64,000 nt of DNA. Source: Gnomoniopsis sp. IMI 355080. Its lineage: Eukaryota; Ascomycota; Sordariomycetes; Diaporthales; Gnomoniaceae. The stretch spans positions 39,459 through 103,458 of the forward strand of contig JAPEVC010000132.1 in assembly GCA_027946555.1 (NCBI GenBank), read 5' to 3'. Positions within the stretch are counted from its first letter, which is position 1. Every line of letters starts with the position of its first letter. This document shows, piece by piece, positions 1 to 11,747 of this stretch. The translations under genes and the position numbers were made by a program. The notes beneath the pieces were generated by a model. The model was given only the letters and a program-made list of their open reading frames with translations. It was not told the DNA's origin and ran no database searches.

Positions 1-1
1 T

Positions 2-1300
2 GTCTTGACGGAGCATTTCACTGCAAAGCGGTCTCGGAAAGGCGACAGATCCACCGAGCCTACCGAGACCACCACCACGAGTCACGAGACGACTACACAC
101 CAAATTGTACATGACCCGTCGCTCAACAGGCTGTCGTTGAATTCGGGGTCCTTGCCAATCCAAAATGCGGAAGATTCGATGCTGTATTCACTGGCTAGAG
201 TTGATGAGTCGGTCAAAGAGGAGGTCAAGCCGCCCATCGCCAGAGTCAAGGCGGGCGCATCCACTGCGAGGAAGCGATTGACAATAGTTGATGAAGTCGA
301 CTTTCAGAATGGCCAAGCTCTCGAGGACCCTTTTTCCGAATCCTCCTCAGGACCGCACAACACGGAATTTGAAGCTCGCCTGAAATCGAGGCAGGGTGCT
401 CGAAGGGGTCCTACACCGACCGACCCATTTCAGGCTGAGAACATACTGGAAACGACCGTGGACGACATGTTGACGACCCCTCCAGTCGGCTGCTCTACAC
501 CTCGACTGCAACTTAAGTCGTTACCTCAATGCGAGACTCCAACACAGGGATCTCGCGGCTCGGACCATGTCGCCGACCCGATTAGTTTCTCTCCAGGTAG
601 GCTACCTGCCGCCCCGGAGCAATGTCGCAGATTTCCCACCCAGGGAGGGGTTTCACGCAGAGAGAACCAGCCGGTCAAGGACCGCAAAAGAGGCTTCGCA
701 GGAAGGAGAATCCCGCAGCTCAAGACTTCAGCAACTTCGGACTCAACAAGGCTCAGCTCCTCTGGCTCAACGATTCGACATGTCCCTCGCTCCATGGGGC
801 GTCTCGTAGAACCCTCGACACTCCCTGAGTCTACGGTTGAGAGAAGCAGGACACTTCCCCAGGGAAGAAAAAAGCACCCGTCCCCAAGCAAGGGACAGCT
901 TGAGTTGTTTGGGAAGTACATGGAGGAGAATTTAGCCCTGGGCGTGTTCAAGGATGCGGATGAGCTAGGCATAAGCTTTAACTCTCCATATCTAGGTGCA
1001 CACACTCTGTCGCCTCGCGACACGAACCGGTTAATTCGAAACGCCGCAGGCAGTAGTGTAGAGCTCCGGACGGGCTACACGACTGACGGCAAGCACACAG
1101 CTCTGCCGAGGTCGCGCAGCCGCATTCCTCAGCCTGTGAGGCAACTTTCGCGATCCCGAACTGACACTGCTCTTGCTCGAGATTTCATCCCGACCAACAA
1201 AGGCGACTCTTCGCTGGGAGATGAGCTACAATGGGATGCTTCTGCATATAAAATTGGGCCCCGCTGCAACCACTGCGGCAGCAAGAACAAGATTGGGTGA
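2..1300 (+). CDS. Hypothetical disordered protein, 3' part of gene (5' end outside window)
   Basis: The reading frame is open to the left window edge and has no early ATG (the first listed codon is TTG), so the start lies upstream. The visible part, about 430 residues, is rich in Ser, Thr, Pro, Arg and charged residues and has no membrane segment. It is probably intrinsically disordered, with SRSR and RRG-type basic patches. The C-terminus holds a possible half zinc ribbon, PRCNHCGSKNK, just before a GGTGAGC that could be a splice donor. The frame stops at this point (TGA), so the true 3' end may lie in a further exon downstream. I do not recognise the family. Function unknown. Confidence 0.6.
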   Translation, partial: VLTEHFTAKRSRKGDRSTEPTETTTTSHETTTHQIVHDPSLNRLSLNSGSLPIQNAEDSMLYSLARVDESVKEEVKPPIARVKAGASTARKRLTIVDEVDFQNGQALEDPFSESSSGPHNTEFEARLKSRQGARRGPTPTDPFQAENILETTVDDMLTTPPVGCSTPRLQLKSLPQCETPTQGSRGSDHVADPISFSPGRLPAAPEQCRRFPTQGGVSRRENQPVKDRKRGFAGRRIPQLKTSATSDSTRLSSSGSTIRHVPRSMGRLVEPSTLPESTVERSRTLPQGRKKHPSPSKGQLELFGKYMEENLALGVFKDADELGISFNSPYLGAHTLSPRDTNRLIRNAAGSSVELRTGYTTDGKHTALPRSRSRIPQPVRQLSRSRTDTALARDFIPTNKGDSSLGDELQWDASAYKIGPRCNHCGSKNKIG

Positions 1301-2045
1301 GCTCCTGTATTTTCACCAGTGGTAATAACGATGAGACCCCTCGGAGGCATGGTGAAGGACGAACAAGTCAAGGACATGATTGTCCTTACTCTGACGACTG
1401 CGGACCGATGCCGAGGAGTATCAAGTAGTCTCTTGCGTGAAGAGATATCGTGTTTTCAGGCAGATCTTCTGGGCGATGGTACGTCACAATGGCCGTTGGC
1501 AAATCGTCAGGAGAGGCAAGTATAACAGAAAATGTGCGAGGCGCCGTCTACGTAAAAGGCTTACGTGTACATCTTAACAGTAATACATGAATGAGATGAT
1601 GATCTTGTGGAAATAATGCGTCTCAAGGACTTCTAATCTGACTTCATGTGTGGCTTCGGGGGAAATTTGACGTTGACTTGGACAGGTCGAAAGTGAGCAG
1701 AATACCTGAGAGCACGTAACAGGGTCCTATGGACCTCGCCAGATGTCGCCTGATTTTCGACGACAAGGCAATGAACGGAGACGTTGCTGGAGTATCAGGA
1801 ACTTTTGTGTTCCTTTACGTTGATTCAGACGGTGTGAGCCCACAGTGGTCAATTATGACTTTCAGTGCATGCTGTAGTGTACAATACGATGATTTCATAT
1901 AACTAAATATCAAAAAAGGGTATCTTCCGCCAAAATATTCGCTGTTCTCCCAATAGTCCCTCCCGCAATAAAAAACGCCGCAACCAATGGAAACATCGCC
2001 AAGACCGCTGGTCGTAACACATCGAAATCGTCTAGTTTCGAAGCC
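1301..2045. other. Intergenic stretch, no firm gene
   Basis: It may contain a last exon of the preceding gene: the stop at 1298-1300 overlaps a good GTGAGC donor and a short open frame runs to about 1525. Otherwise it should hold the 3' UTRs of two converging genes. I see no RNA gene or repeat. Confidence 0.4.
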
Positions 2046-2350
2046 TTAATAGCGGTGGCTGCCACGCCCGTCGGTGCCGTGCATGCGTCGAGTGCCTGCA
2101 GCCTACAGTTGTAGAAATCTTGTCAGTAAAATAGAACGAGGCCCAAAAACCAGGAATTTGTAGTTCGACTAACCTTCTCGCCTGGTCTGCGCATGATGGT
2201 GCCCTTGAGCTTCTTCATGGCGCCAGCAATCTTGTCACCCATGGTGGGCTTGCGCTTCTGGTGGTGAACCTTGCGACGGCCAAAGAGGCCGTGGCGGCGC
2301 GTGGTGGTGGTGGTGGTGCGAGTGGTGCGGGTGGTGCCGTGGTGGGTCAT
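2046..2350 (-). CDS. Small basic conserved fungal protein, two exons (77 aa)
   Basis: Exon 1 is 2350-2174 and exon 2 is 2102-2046, with a 71-bp intron (donor GTTAGT, acceptor TAG). Splicing replaces the unspliced tail with AAGTRRMHGTDGRGSHRY and a stop. That GTRRMHGTDGRG end fits a short Pezizomycotina protein family as I remember it, so I trust the model. The N-terminus is a Thr/His/Arg run, followed by GLFGRRK, a GDKI(A/S)GA(M/L)KLKG core and RRPG. The protein is very basic and has no signal peptide or membrane segment. Its function is unknown to me. A TATA-like TATTTATA on the minus strand near 2499-2506 sits about 150 bp upstream of the start. Confidence 0.88.
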
Positions 2351-3216
2351 ATTTGCTGTAATGTGGTAGGCTGATTGTAGTGGGCTGGTTGACTGATTGT
2401 TTGTTCGTGGTTGGTGGGGTTTGGGAACTGGGTTGAATATGTAATGGAGGATGAGTTTTGCAGTTTGGTTGATTATCTTGGTGGGTCGGAGGTCATGTTA
2501 TAAATATTCAGTATTCAGCTGTACACTTGAAATGAGGGAACGTGATGATGGCATGTTTCTTGGGGGGTGACATCAGCACAAGGCGATCTGGGAGCGTTTC
2601 TCGACGTGTTCGTTCGCATATCACATCTCTACTCTTCTACATGGCCAACCAAGTTTTGGATAAAAGTTGGTTAGGACCCTCAACCATACGTGTGGCTTGC
2701 CTCGCAGGGATGGACGTCATCCCGCAAGATTGTATGACATATCATTGGTACACAGCGCATGGGCAAGGATCGGCTGCAGGGGCTGCTGTGGCTGCGGTGA
2801 TGTAATTGCTTATGAGATCCCTGCTTCCCGGACATTGAGGTGTTTGATGTTGTACTGCAGATAGGGAGGATGCTGCGAACTATCGCGATTCGAATCTGGG
2901 TTATTGTTGAGCTAGCTGTGAAATAGTTGGTTAAAGGTCATTCGGCCTGAAAAGATTGGCAGCTTGCGGTCTTGGCTGATGCTCGGCGATGGAAATAGAA
3001 TTGCCCATGTCGATAGTTTCCCTGCTTTGAAGGGCACTACAATGACGCCTTGTGCTCACAGTAAACATAGGTTTTCCGACAGGTATCTGCACAATAGCAT
3101 ACTGAGGCTGAATCGCAAGGTTACACCAGTATGTACAGTAGGTGAAGCCGCGTCTCGACATGATATCTCAAGGAGTGGCAAAGGATATCGATCCGGATGA
3201 GCTAGCTTTTTTTTTA
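2351..3216. other. Promoter of the small basic protein and 3' flank of the SAT4 gene
   Basis: The part near 2351-2520 should be the promoter and 5' UTR of the minus-strand small protein. I see no convincing gene in the rest. Confidence 0.5.
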
Positions 3217-5032
3217 TTACGCTCTTCGAGCAAGTGCAATATGTATCGGGTCCGGAACACTTGGCACACTATTATCATCCGAAGCGCTCTTTACAAAATA
3301 AGACGTGCTCAGACGTGGATCCGCCCCTAGTTCATGCAATGCTTCCTCAACGACCATGATATCGACTTGTTTCCGAATTCCACCTATAGGAGGCAACGGC
3401 TTGTCGAGTGCATTCCTTCCATTGCTCCCTCTTCTCTGCGAAGTCATGCGGGTCCCTCCTGGCGAGAGTATTGCACTGTCCTCACTCCTTCGTCTGCTGT
3501 TGGTCAACGTGTCCTGCACCGAGGGCATGCGTGTGAGCATGAGCTCCATGTCTGATGCCGTGCTGCCGACCCTCCTCCTCTGGGAGCTCTGCGGGCTCTT
3601 GATGCTATATTGTGACCTAAGTCTTGACGAGCCCTGGCTGGTAAAGGTGTCATCCGGGCTTGGCTTTTCTGGCAGTGGTGGTGGTGATGGCGACCGCCAG
3701 CCCTTCATGTAGGACATGATAGTTCCGTACCGCGAACTGTTGGTTCTGCGCGTCTGGGGGAGCCCGGCGATGGTAGACTTGAGCCATCGTCGCACGAGGA
3801 CGAAGATGGCGGGTAGATTGGTCGTTGCGATGGCGACAAACGTCTCGCGGACGGACCAGAAGGCGATGGCGTGAAAGTCGTGGACTTGCTTTGACGTGTG
3901 GATAATCAGTTAGCTCAGCTGCTTTCCCACATTTCATGTGCAAGGTCGCGCACCCGCGGCGGGGGAAAGGTGTTGAGACAGCTGAATATTGGACTTACAG
4001 TAGCCACGAGTGTTATTCTCAGCGTCGCCGCCACGGTTACGAAAAGCCCACAGCCAAAGAGACAGCCCAAGGCAATCTTGGTACCTCTTGGGAGGACTGC
4101 GTGTAGTATCATCGGAATCGGGAGCCACAGGAGGTACGCGTCTGTGATAATGTTGCAGGCGAGTATCGTCCATAATACAGCCGGAGATGATTCCGGATAG
4201 CATAGCGCTGCAACTTGTCAGTTACTTGTTCAGACCAGTACCCGATAGGGCTCAGAGCCTCTGGGGAGGGAAAAAGCCTACGCCCAGGATCTGGCGTTAT
4301 TTGCCACATTTTGCTGATGGGAATGCAAACTAAGAAGGGCATGGAAACCACAACGATAAACATTGTCAACATGAGAGCGAAGAATATTTGAATTCTGCGA
4401 CGATATCCAATCAAGGTTTCCTAGACGGTCGTAAGTATGCAGACATGTCGAAGGATAACAGAGTAATTTACCATAAGACGCATATAAAAGATGGCCATGG
4501 CGGCCTTCAACGACCATAACAATAGCGTGTATAGTGGCCACTCTATGAGGCGTAACTTGGACGCTCCCACGCTGTATCTTCCCGTCAGACTCCATCATGG
4601 CGTAGAGAAAGGAACGACTCATTGCGTGTAATTTACCGTAACTGATATTCTTCGCTATCAGGGCTGAGATTGGCCCTTTCAACGGCGTCGGTGAAGTCAT
4701 TTGCCAGACCTTTGTAGCGCCCAATCAGTTGGATGTCTATGATTGTCGTTGCCACAAACAAGCCCTGGCCTCACGTATTAGCAACAAACTTTTCCATGCC
4801 CTCTCATCACAGATTTCTTTTGTTCCTTATCGCTTACCAGAGCGAGCCACACAAGGACGTCGTCCGCCTGGAACCTCCTCCACCCGACCATACTCCATCG
4901 TGAGTACGTCCGTAGTATCGTGATGATAGCCGCTATTGCTAGGAAGATCCACTCTTCGCGGGAGAAGCTCTGTGCTCGAGCAGCTGCTTGTTCTTCTATC
5001 AGAGGCCCCGTTGATGTGCTGGTGCTGTTCAT
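3217..5032 (-). CDS. SAT4-type fungal rhodopsin-domain integral membrane protein
   Basis: Six exons join in frame: 5032-4838, 4764-4637, 4571-4472, 4420-4282, 4207-3999 and 3888-3217, giving 480 aa. The N-terminal two thirds is a seven-helix domain with family marks: FQADDVLVWLAL in helix 2, a KLRLIEWPLYTLLLW segment, LACNIITDAYLLWLPIP, and TTNLPAIFVLVRRW at the end. The cytosolic tail (about 200 residues) is Ser/Pro/Arg rich and disordered. An in-frame ATG at 5221 would add 63 polar residues; I prefer 5032 because family N-termini are short. These proteins are plasma-membrane or endomembrane proteins of mostly unknown role, and some resemble PTH11-like receptors. The family call is secure; the start and the exact exon 6 acceptor are less so. 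Confidence 0.85.
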
Positions 5033-6269
5033 GGTGCCGGATGGCTGGCGGGACAGCGGAGGGGGTTCGTCCAAATCATTAAGCACAGATGTATTCTCTG
5101 CCCGAAGTGGGAATTCATCTGACGCCTCACTGGAAACTTTGGGAAACCAGATTACCGAGCTTGGCTCTGATTCGATTGGGTAGGTGGGTTCTTCTATTTT
5201 GTCAAGGAAATAAGAACGCATAATTTGTTGCGGGAGAAGAGTACTTTATGTCAATCGTCGCCTGAGAGTACTTCGCGCATGTCTCTCCTTGACAAGCAAT
5301 GCCAATCCCGCTGCTCAAACACCCCGCCCACCCAAGGAGTGTCAACGAACTGTCTCAAGAATACTCCGCATTGTCGTACTCAAGAGAAAGTGTGAGGCAG
5401 CTAGTTCCTTGACAGTGACGCGAAGTCTGCACGCAACACGAGCCAGGTGGCCTCGCTCGACTCGGTATACAACCGCACCAAGCCATTTTTGCCTGAGATT
5501 CTAAAACAAGTTTCAATCGGTGTGGGTAGCATGTTGATGTACTAGGGAGAGCGACGGTGCAGCGGTGCACACTGATCCCGGACATTTCATCCCATCATCC
5601 TACCAGGAAAAGATCCGAACACCTACCCCATGCATCTGAAGACGTTCGACTGGGAATAAAGTTTGGGCCCCTGAAACGCCAAGTTCCGTAAACGTGACCA
5701 CTGCCAAGGATAGCGGCGATTCTTCCGGAAAGGACTAGAAATAAAGTATGAGATGCTCTTTTTGGTATCCGCCTTGACGGTGAGTAGCCCTACAATCCAA
5801 CTTCGGATTATGAACACAACGCAGAACCTTGTCGCATGCATGTCTTGGGCCGAGTACCAGAGAAGTGGTCTGCGAAACAGTTCCCGCCCACAATCCAAGT
5901 AATATGGACAAAAGACGGTAGCGACAGAAGCAGGCATAAGGTAAACATCTGAGCTGCTCGCTTGGACTTGCACTGCGTAAGTGATCGGAGACCTGACACT
6001 TGGCGATCTCTCTTGGCACTGCCAAGAGAAACCTTTGTGAAAGAGAACAAACTTCTGACTTGTCTTCCTTCAACTCAAGTTCGACATGCTAAGCGTCAGC
6101 ATACTCAGCTGAGTGGCTGTTAGTCTTGTCTCTCGAGAGTGTCCTGTCGAATCTCAAACCTTTATCGACAAGTTCTCTAAGTTCGGGCACTTCCTCGTCA
6201 CCCTCCCGTAAGTAGGCACACGCAATCCATATACGCCTTGCACACTGCCACTGGGGCTTCTAGAGCATA
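5033..6269. other. Intergenic, no supported gene
   Basis: Overlapping minus-strand frames at about 5620-6070 show some hydrophobic stretches, but they share no family motif and no splice model joins them. They could be further debris of the neighbouring MFS pseudogene or of another membrane protein. I claim no gene here. Confidence 0.4.
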
Positions 6270-7520
6270 CACTCTCTGAATCGCCAGGGTCCCCAGTTAC
6301 CCAGTATCAACAACCCAGAGCATGCCAGCACACCCAAAGTACATCAAGGTCGCGGTAAAGAATACCAACGCCGCCCAAGCCCCATCACCATCCGTACGGA
6401 GACCCCCTTTGGTGTCTTAGCCTAGCTCCATTCCGACTTGGTACAGAGCGCCAAAACCCATTCCGCAGGTCAAGTACCTAGGTACCCAACCATCTTGCGG
6501 ACTGCCAAGATGAAAAACATCCGGCCAATGGAGTCGTTGTCGATGACGCGGGTGAGGAGAGCATGGCAGAGTGAGGAAGCTCCGGTGCCAAAGGTGAGTA
6601 CAGTCAGACCGGTGAGTGCGGCCAACAACGTTTCGGCCGGCTGCGAGATTGCTTGACCTACCACGAGCAATATTGCGGCGGTGCGTTCTAGAATCAAAAC
6701 GCGGCTTGCGTCGTTTCGTTTCGAGAGCATAGATCTCATCATCGGAAGAAACACGAGAAGGGCCAAAATGTTAAGCCCGTCTGCACACTGAGGACTACAC
6801 CCGTTTGTGTGAGTACGCAGCCAAAGCGGAGGGGTTTATAGCGGAGGCATGCTCATCGTGACAGTAGCGACATAAATGGTAAGTGACGCGGTTGGTATAA
6901 GGAGCTTGACATTGCGAGTCTTTGAGGCCTCGAAAAGCTGCATGTACCCTGTCTTGAAAAAGCGACCATGGTGTTGACAGGTCAAAGCTCTGGGTATATC
7001 GTCGGACTCGTTTGGAGACCTTTGGGCTCCGTGACCGCGACTGGTCAAGCAACGGTCCCACATTCAGAGTCTCCGGGACGGCAATGATGAGCAGACCGCC
7101 CATGGTCGTTATGGCAGGAGAGACAATGATGGAGAGCCAGACCGAGTGATCCCATCACTTGCGGGCCGAATTGTGCAGATTTCGATCTGAAAACATATCG
7201 TCCTAGACTATGCAAATCAGTATGATGCCTTGAAGAAGGATAAGTATTCAACCAAAACGTTACGCTTACCTCTTCTCTTCTGACACAACGTCAGAAACCA
7301 TAACAGAAGCCATAGCCTCAGCGATCGACTCACCACCGCCGATGAGTGACGCCGCCGAGGACGTCCAAACAAGTCTTAGATTCCATCTACGCCAATCTCA
7401 CGCAAAGACTATCCAGGCCAACTGTGAGAGAACCATGTCCAGAATACACAGGCCCAAAATGGGCCTGCGTCCGTACTTGTCGGCTAGTGTGCCATAGGCA
7501 ACGGCCACTTTTACCATGTC
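6270..7520 (-). pseudogene. Decayed major facilitator superfamily transporter (MFS multidrug-like)
   Basis: Minus-strand fragments appear in the order of an MFS protein but in broken frames. Motif A, YGTLADKYGRRPILGLCIL, lies at about 7440-7515. It is followed by LIGGGESIAEAMASVMVSDV (about 7275-7345), a helix with GGLLIIAVPETLN (about 7065-7110), then ALLTRVIDNDSIGRMFFILA (about 6500-6565) and GMGFGALYQVGMELG followed by a stop (about 6420-6465). The last helix, AALVFFTATLMYFG, is at about 6330-6370. A stop and frameshift near 7150 separates WLSIIVSP from the upstream frame, and more stops interrupt the C-terminus. The first helix before motif A is not visible, so the copy also looks truncated. 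Introns explain some gaps but not all of them. Confidence 0.75.
6474..6485 (+). repeat. Palindromic motif GTACCTAGGTAC
   Basis: A perfect 12-base palindrome that lies within the decayed MFS gene; it matches the copy at 46925-46936 exactly. Confidence 0.7.
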
Positions 7521-7674
7521 ACACGTTCATTTGCACAACATGTTTATGAGCATCCGTCAAATTTCGTTATACTCCATTTCTCAACCTATCTGGTCAGGGC
7601 GAGACATCGATCCTCGCCTCCAACCTCAGATTCGCCTCCACACTCTTACCCCCTTCCGAATCTAATTTCCTCAC

Positions 7675-8888
7675 CTACATATAAGATGCATCATAATAAC
7701 CAGCACTTGTATAATCGCTCCCTAGGATCGTGTCGATAGAGATGGCCGAGCTAAGCTTTTCGGCAAAGCTAGCCCGAGTGCCGGATGCACCTGCGCCAGC
7801 GTTGTCGTACTCGCCAAACAAAACATCTTCAGTGTTGGGCTCACTGGAAGACCACTCAATCCAGCCCGCGCTGTTGATGACGTCCGTCATGGTCGTGTAT
7901 TGGAATACCACTCGGGCGTACTCGGTCCAGGGCCGGCCGAGGTAGTAAGCACCGTCGGCGACGTCCTGGCCTGATGCTGCCGCGATACTGCAGGAGTTCT
8001 AGGTGACTCAAACGTTAGCATAGGTCTGATTTACAAAGGCTCGGTTTATAGTCCCGTTGTCATAAGTCTCCTGCATCCTGGGCCTCACAGCATGTTGTGT
8101 TACACCCGGATTCCACGCAATCGAGATACGGATGGCGTCGAGCAGCTTATAAAAAGAGCAGGGTTTTACTTACAAAGACGTAGTATGAGGTCCCATCAGA
8201 ACCGACGCGACCATTCGCTGCAAGGCTGTTAGCGATGAAATAGTCTGGCCCCGAGCTCAAGATTTGACTCACCAGTGATTGTGCCCTCGCTAGCAGCCAG
8301 AACCCCGATATCACATTCGTTAAACCAAGCAGGTGAGTACTGCCCAAAGATGAAATCCGTCGCTCCCTCGATATAGCTCTGTGCATAGAGCTGGTACCCT
8401 TCCTCGGCAAGCACGGTGTCTTGATACCCAGTGATCTGACAAGCGTAGTAGCCCGAATCCGCATACGCCGACAAGGCAATGGCCTGACTTCCTTCGCCAT
8501 ACGTGTTGGCGATGTTGATATTGTATGCCTTGAAGTTCGTAGCCTGCACCCGCAGCGTGCCGGTCTCATCGTCCGTCAGACCGTCAGCTGCAGCTAGATC
8601 GTTCGTGATGGTCACCTCGTTCGACGAGTAGCTGGAGGTGTCCGAGGTGTAGCCATAAAACGTAAGCTGCGCTTCACGGGAGGAGACCACGACTTGCTCA
8701 TTGTATGTGCCGGCCTCAATGAAAATACATTGTGCAGTGGTGGAGGTGGTGGAAAGGGAGTCTACAGCGGCTTGAATGGTACTGTAGGTGCCGCCAGAGC
8801 CAGCTGTGATGCAACCAGACGGAGCGGAAGTTCTGGCGGTTGCTAGGACCGTAGTCACAAGCGCGGCAAGTGAAACAAGGGATTTCAT
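7675..8888 (-). CDS. Secreted pectinesterase (pectin methylesterase, CE8)
   Basis: Exons 8888-8273, 8217-8174 and 7998-7675 give 327 aa, normal for fungal enzymes. The N-terminus MKSLVSLAALVTTVLATART is a signal peptide. Family marks are the GSGGTYSTIQAAVDS opening, GYQDTVLAEEGYQLYAQSYI, GATDFIFGQ (both catalytic aspartates are in these two blocks) and YLGRPWTEYARVVF near the C-terminus (the Arg and Trp of the active cleft). The enzyme removes methyl esters from homogalacturonan outside the cell, preparing pectin for lyases and polygalacturonases. The short middle exon encodes ANGRVGSDGTSYYVF and is needed to keep the frame. No other pectin-degrading gene lies beside it. Confidence 0.95.
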
Positions 8889-9995
8889 ATTGTTTGTAGT
8901 CGAGCAGGTAGGTTACGTTGGAGAAACTCTAAAGCAGGTTGCTCTTCTTCGGGTCTACAAACTCAACTGCATGCCAAGACCAGAGACGGCTTTATGTATG
9001 GCTCACGATATTAGCAGTGTTACCTCTCTGGTGGGTGTGTAGGCTGTCACCTAGGCACCTAGTATGTGTACGGTCGACGGTGTGTACGGAAAAATAAATT
9101 CTCTGAAGCTCCATTGGTATTGGGACTCTAGCAGGGCTCCGAATCACCAGCTTCCCGTTTTGGTGTACGGCGGGAGAACTATTGGTGGAGACAGCCAGGC
9201 CCTTGCAAGCCGTGAAGATTCGACACCTTCAAATCTACTCCCCCCCATGTGCAAGGATTTGAATTTCAGGAAGAAGAATGCAATCACTTGAGAGAATACC
9301 ACGCGTACCCAAGCGACCGACCTCTCACGGTTCGGCTATATTCCGAGGTGTCAGGAACAAAATGAACGAGTGCCGATGTTTGCGGGAGATCATGATCACT
9401 GACTCTGTTGGTGGAGAAATCCACAAGGGAGATTTATTATCAGACCAATAGAAAGTCCCTAGGTAATAGGGTCTAGCTGCATTCTTAGCTCAAGGCTGGG
9501 TCGCGTACTTGCACACATGGTCATACGCTTTGCAAATGATGATGCTTGTATTTTATAGGTGCATAATGGTACTTCATTACTCCGGGCAAATGTAGGACGT
9601 GACCTCCTCCCATACCTAGGTCATCCTCCAGTACGGGCCATAGGCCTGTTGAACCAAACATGTACGTGGACTTGCAGGAAATAGCCACATTTTGATTGGC
9701 TCCAGGAGGGCTCTTCATCTGAAATAGGGCTTTGTTGACCTAGTCCGGTTTTGCTATCTAATGCAGGTATGACAAACGCTGACACGCAAGCCATTCGATC
9801 TCCCTATTCCACGAACGACGACGTTGAAGGGCTTTCGATTTAATTGGACAGATTTATGCGAATTTCCGAAGAGATTATATACGGGTATCATATGCTGTAT
9901 TGTATCAAATACCTATGTACACTTGTATCTTTCTTGGATGACGCTGACCGTCTACATAGATACTGGCGGGCACCTATCTAATTGCTAATTATCTA
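8889..9995. other. Promoter region of the pectinesterase and 3' flank of the permease
   Basis: No gene is supported. It contains copies of the CCTAGG motif at 9054-9061 and 9614-9621. Confidence 0.5.
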
Positions 9996-11747
9996 CTATA
10001 GTTGGTAGATGAAGTACTTGTTCTCCAGGTCAGTAAAATCGAGTAACGAGATATCGACCTCTATCTGCGTTTTGCAACCTTCCGTATCCACATGTTCCAC
10101 CACTCCAACCGGCCTCTTACCAAGTGCTTCCTGCTCCACGATCCACAATTTCCGCTCCTTGTTTCGTTGGGAAAGTATGAACCAAATTGCGAGCATGCAT
10201 ACTGGGGCTCCGGTCCAGCTGATGATGATTTGAGAGATCCAAGCTCCATAATACCGAGGGCCATCTCTTGCCACCCAGATTTGTGGGCTGACGAGATTGG
10301 CCACGCTGTACCCAACCATCCAGATGACGTTCCTCAGCAGCTTTTTCGTGTATCCGCCAGCTGTTGCAATGTTCCAGCCAAGAGCAATTATGTATGTGAT
10401 GCCAAAGGTAGAGCCGGACAGCAACATACACGCCAGAAGGGGTAGTTGTTTTTCCCAAGGGATGACCACCATTCCAATTCCCCCTGCCACTGCCAGCATA
10501 GACCAGAATGATCCCCATAAAGCTGCTTGGCCGGGCATGAATCGCAGTCCGAGGAACGCAAACACGCAGCAAAGGGTGGCAAAAGCCCCGCCCGCTGCAG
10601 ATACAAGCGTCGAGCCCAGATTGTCGACACCAATGGCAAGGAACAAAAGGTTTTGCTGATAGGACAAATTATTGGACAGCTGGTTGGTAAGGGCAGTCAG
10701 TCCGAACAACCATGTGACAGGATCCTTGAGGCACTCAGTCACTTGATAACGCTTGACCGTCTTTTGTTCAATGGATGACCTGGTTGCGGCGTGTATGCGT
10801 CGGATAGCGTGGACTCGTTCTTCCATAGTGAGGAACTTGGCGCGAGCAGGATTGTTTGGATACCAAAACCAGCTGTATACGGCGAGCATCAATGTGATGG
10901 ATCCGGTGATTATCATGAAAAATTTCCAAGGTAAGACCGTCGTGCTCTGGCTGTGTAAAAGGGCGTAGGCGAGGAAGCCGGCAGGAATCGGGGAGGCCAG
11001 ACAAGAGATGAAGAACAGTGGCTGAACTCTCAGAGCCTCTTTTGGAGTCAAGAACATGCCTATCGTCACCTCCATGGCTGGGACGAGTGAAGACTCAAAG
11101 AATCCCAGGAAAAATCGAAGTGGGATGAGTGCGCCATAACTCTCTGCTGTACAGTGAAGAAACACAACGAGCGACCAGAGAAAAACTGAGACTGCTACAA
11201 ATCGACCAAGGGGAAATTTCTGCATCAGATAATGTCCAGGTAACTGGGCGACGATATATCCTGAGAACAAGCTCCGGGTCAGTCAAACGACGGTATCTAC
11301 GGAAACGAAAATATTGTCCCAATGAGGCCTTACCGGCGTAGAAGAGGGTGTTCAGGTTGTTATAATCTGTATCATCAATTCCCGTTTCTTGGTAGATTCC
11401 CAGCAGCGTTGCATAGGACAGGGTCGCTTTGTCGACCTACAAACAATATAGGTAGCTATTAGTCCCAGCAGTCTGCCACGTACAACGTCCCAAGCAAAGA
11501 CACTTACGTAGAGCATCAAGTCAATGATGATGACCAAAACTAGAACGTGGAGGTATATTTTTCGTTTCAGGGCCTTTTCAGACTCCGGTGTCAACACACC
11601 AACATCGTTGCCATGCTCTTCGACGAGACGCAACGTCTCGTCGGCCGCCCGCTCCGAGATGATTTTGACTTGCCCCCTTGAACTTTGGTCTGAGTCCGCT
11701 GTCACAGGCTTCTCTTTCAGCTGGGTGATTTCCTTAGTATGATCCAT
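9996..11747 (-). CDS. MFS anion:cation symporter, allantoate/nicotinate permease (Dal5/Tna1) type
   Basis: Exons 11747-11508, 11436-11334 and 11260-9996 give 535 aa, the usual length. The cytosolic N-terminus is followed by the first helix (HVLVLVIIIDLMLY), DKATLSYATLLGIYQETG and DYNNLNTLFYAGYIVAQLPG, a block typical of the ACS family. LRFFLGFFESSLVPAM and WYPNNPARAKFLTMEER (the cytosolic loop between the two halves) follow. The family signature NIATAGGYTKK...NLVSPQIW sits in the second half. Twelve helices are expected. It probably imports a small organic anion such as allantoate, ureidosuccinate, nicotinate or a vitamin; the substrate cannot be told from sequence. All three splice junctions are canonical and in frame. 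Confidence 0.92.

Noticed and set aside
526..1023. Minus-strand open frame opposite the first gene
   Set aside because: It mirrors the plus-strand coding frame and has no independent signal.
5623..6073. Hydrophobic minus-strand frames as a separate membrane protein
   Set aside because: The frames overlap each other without splice logic and carry no family motif.
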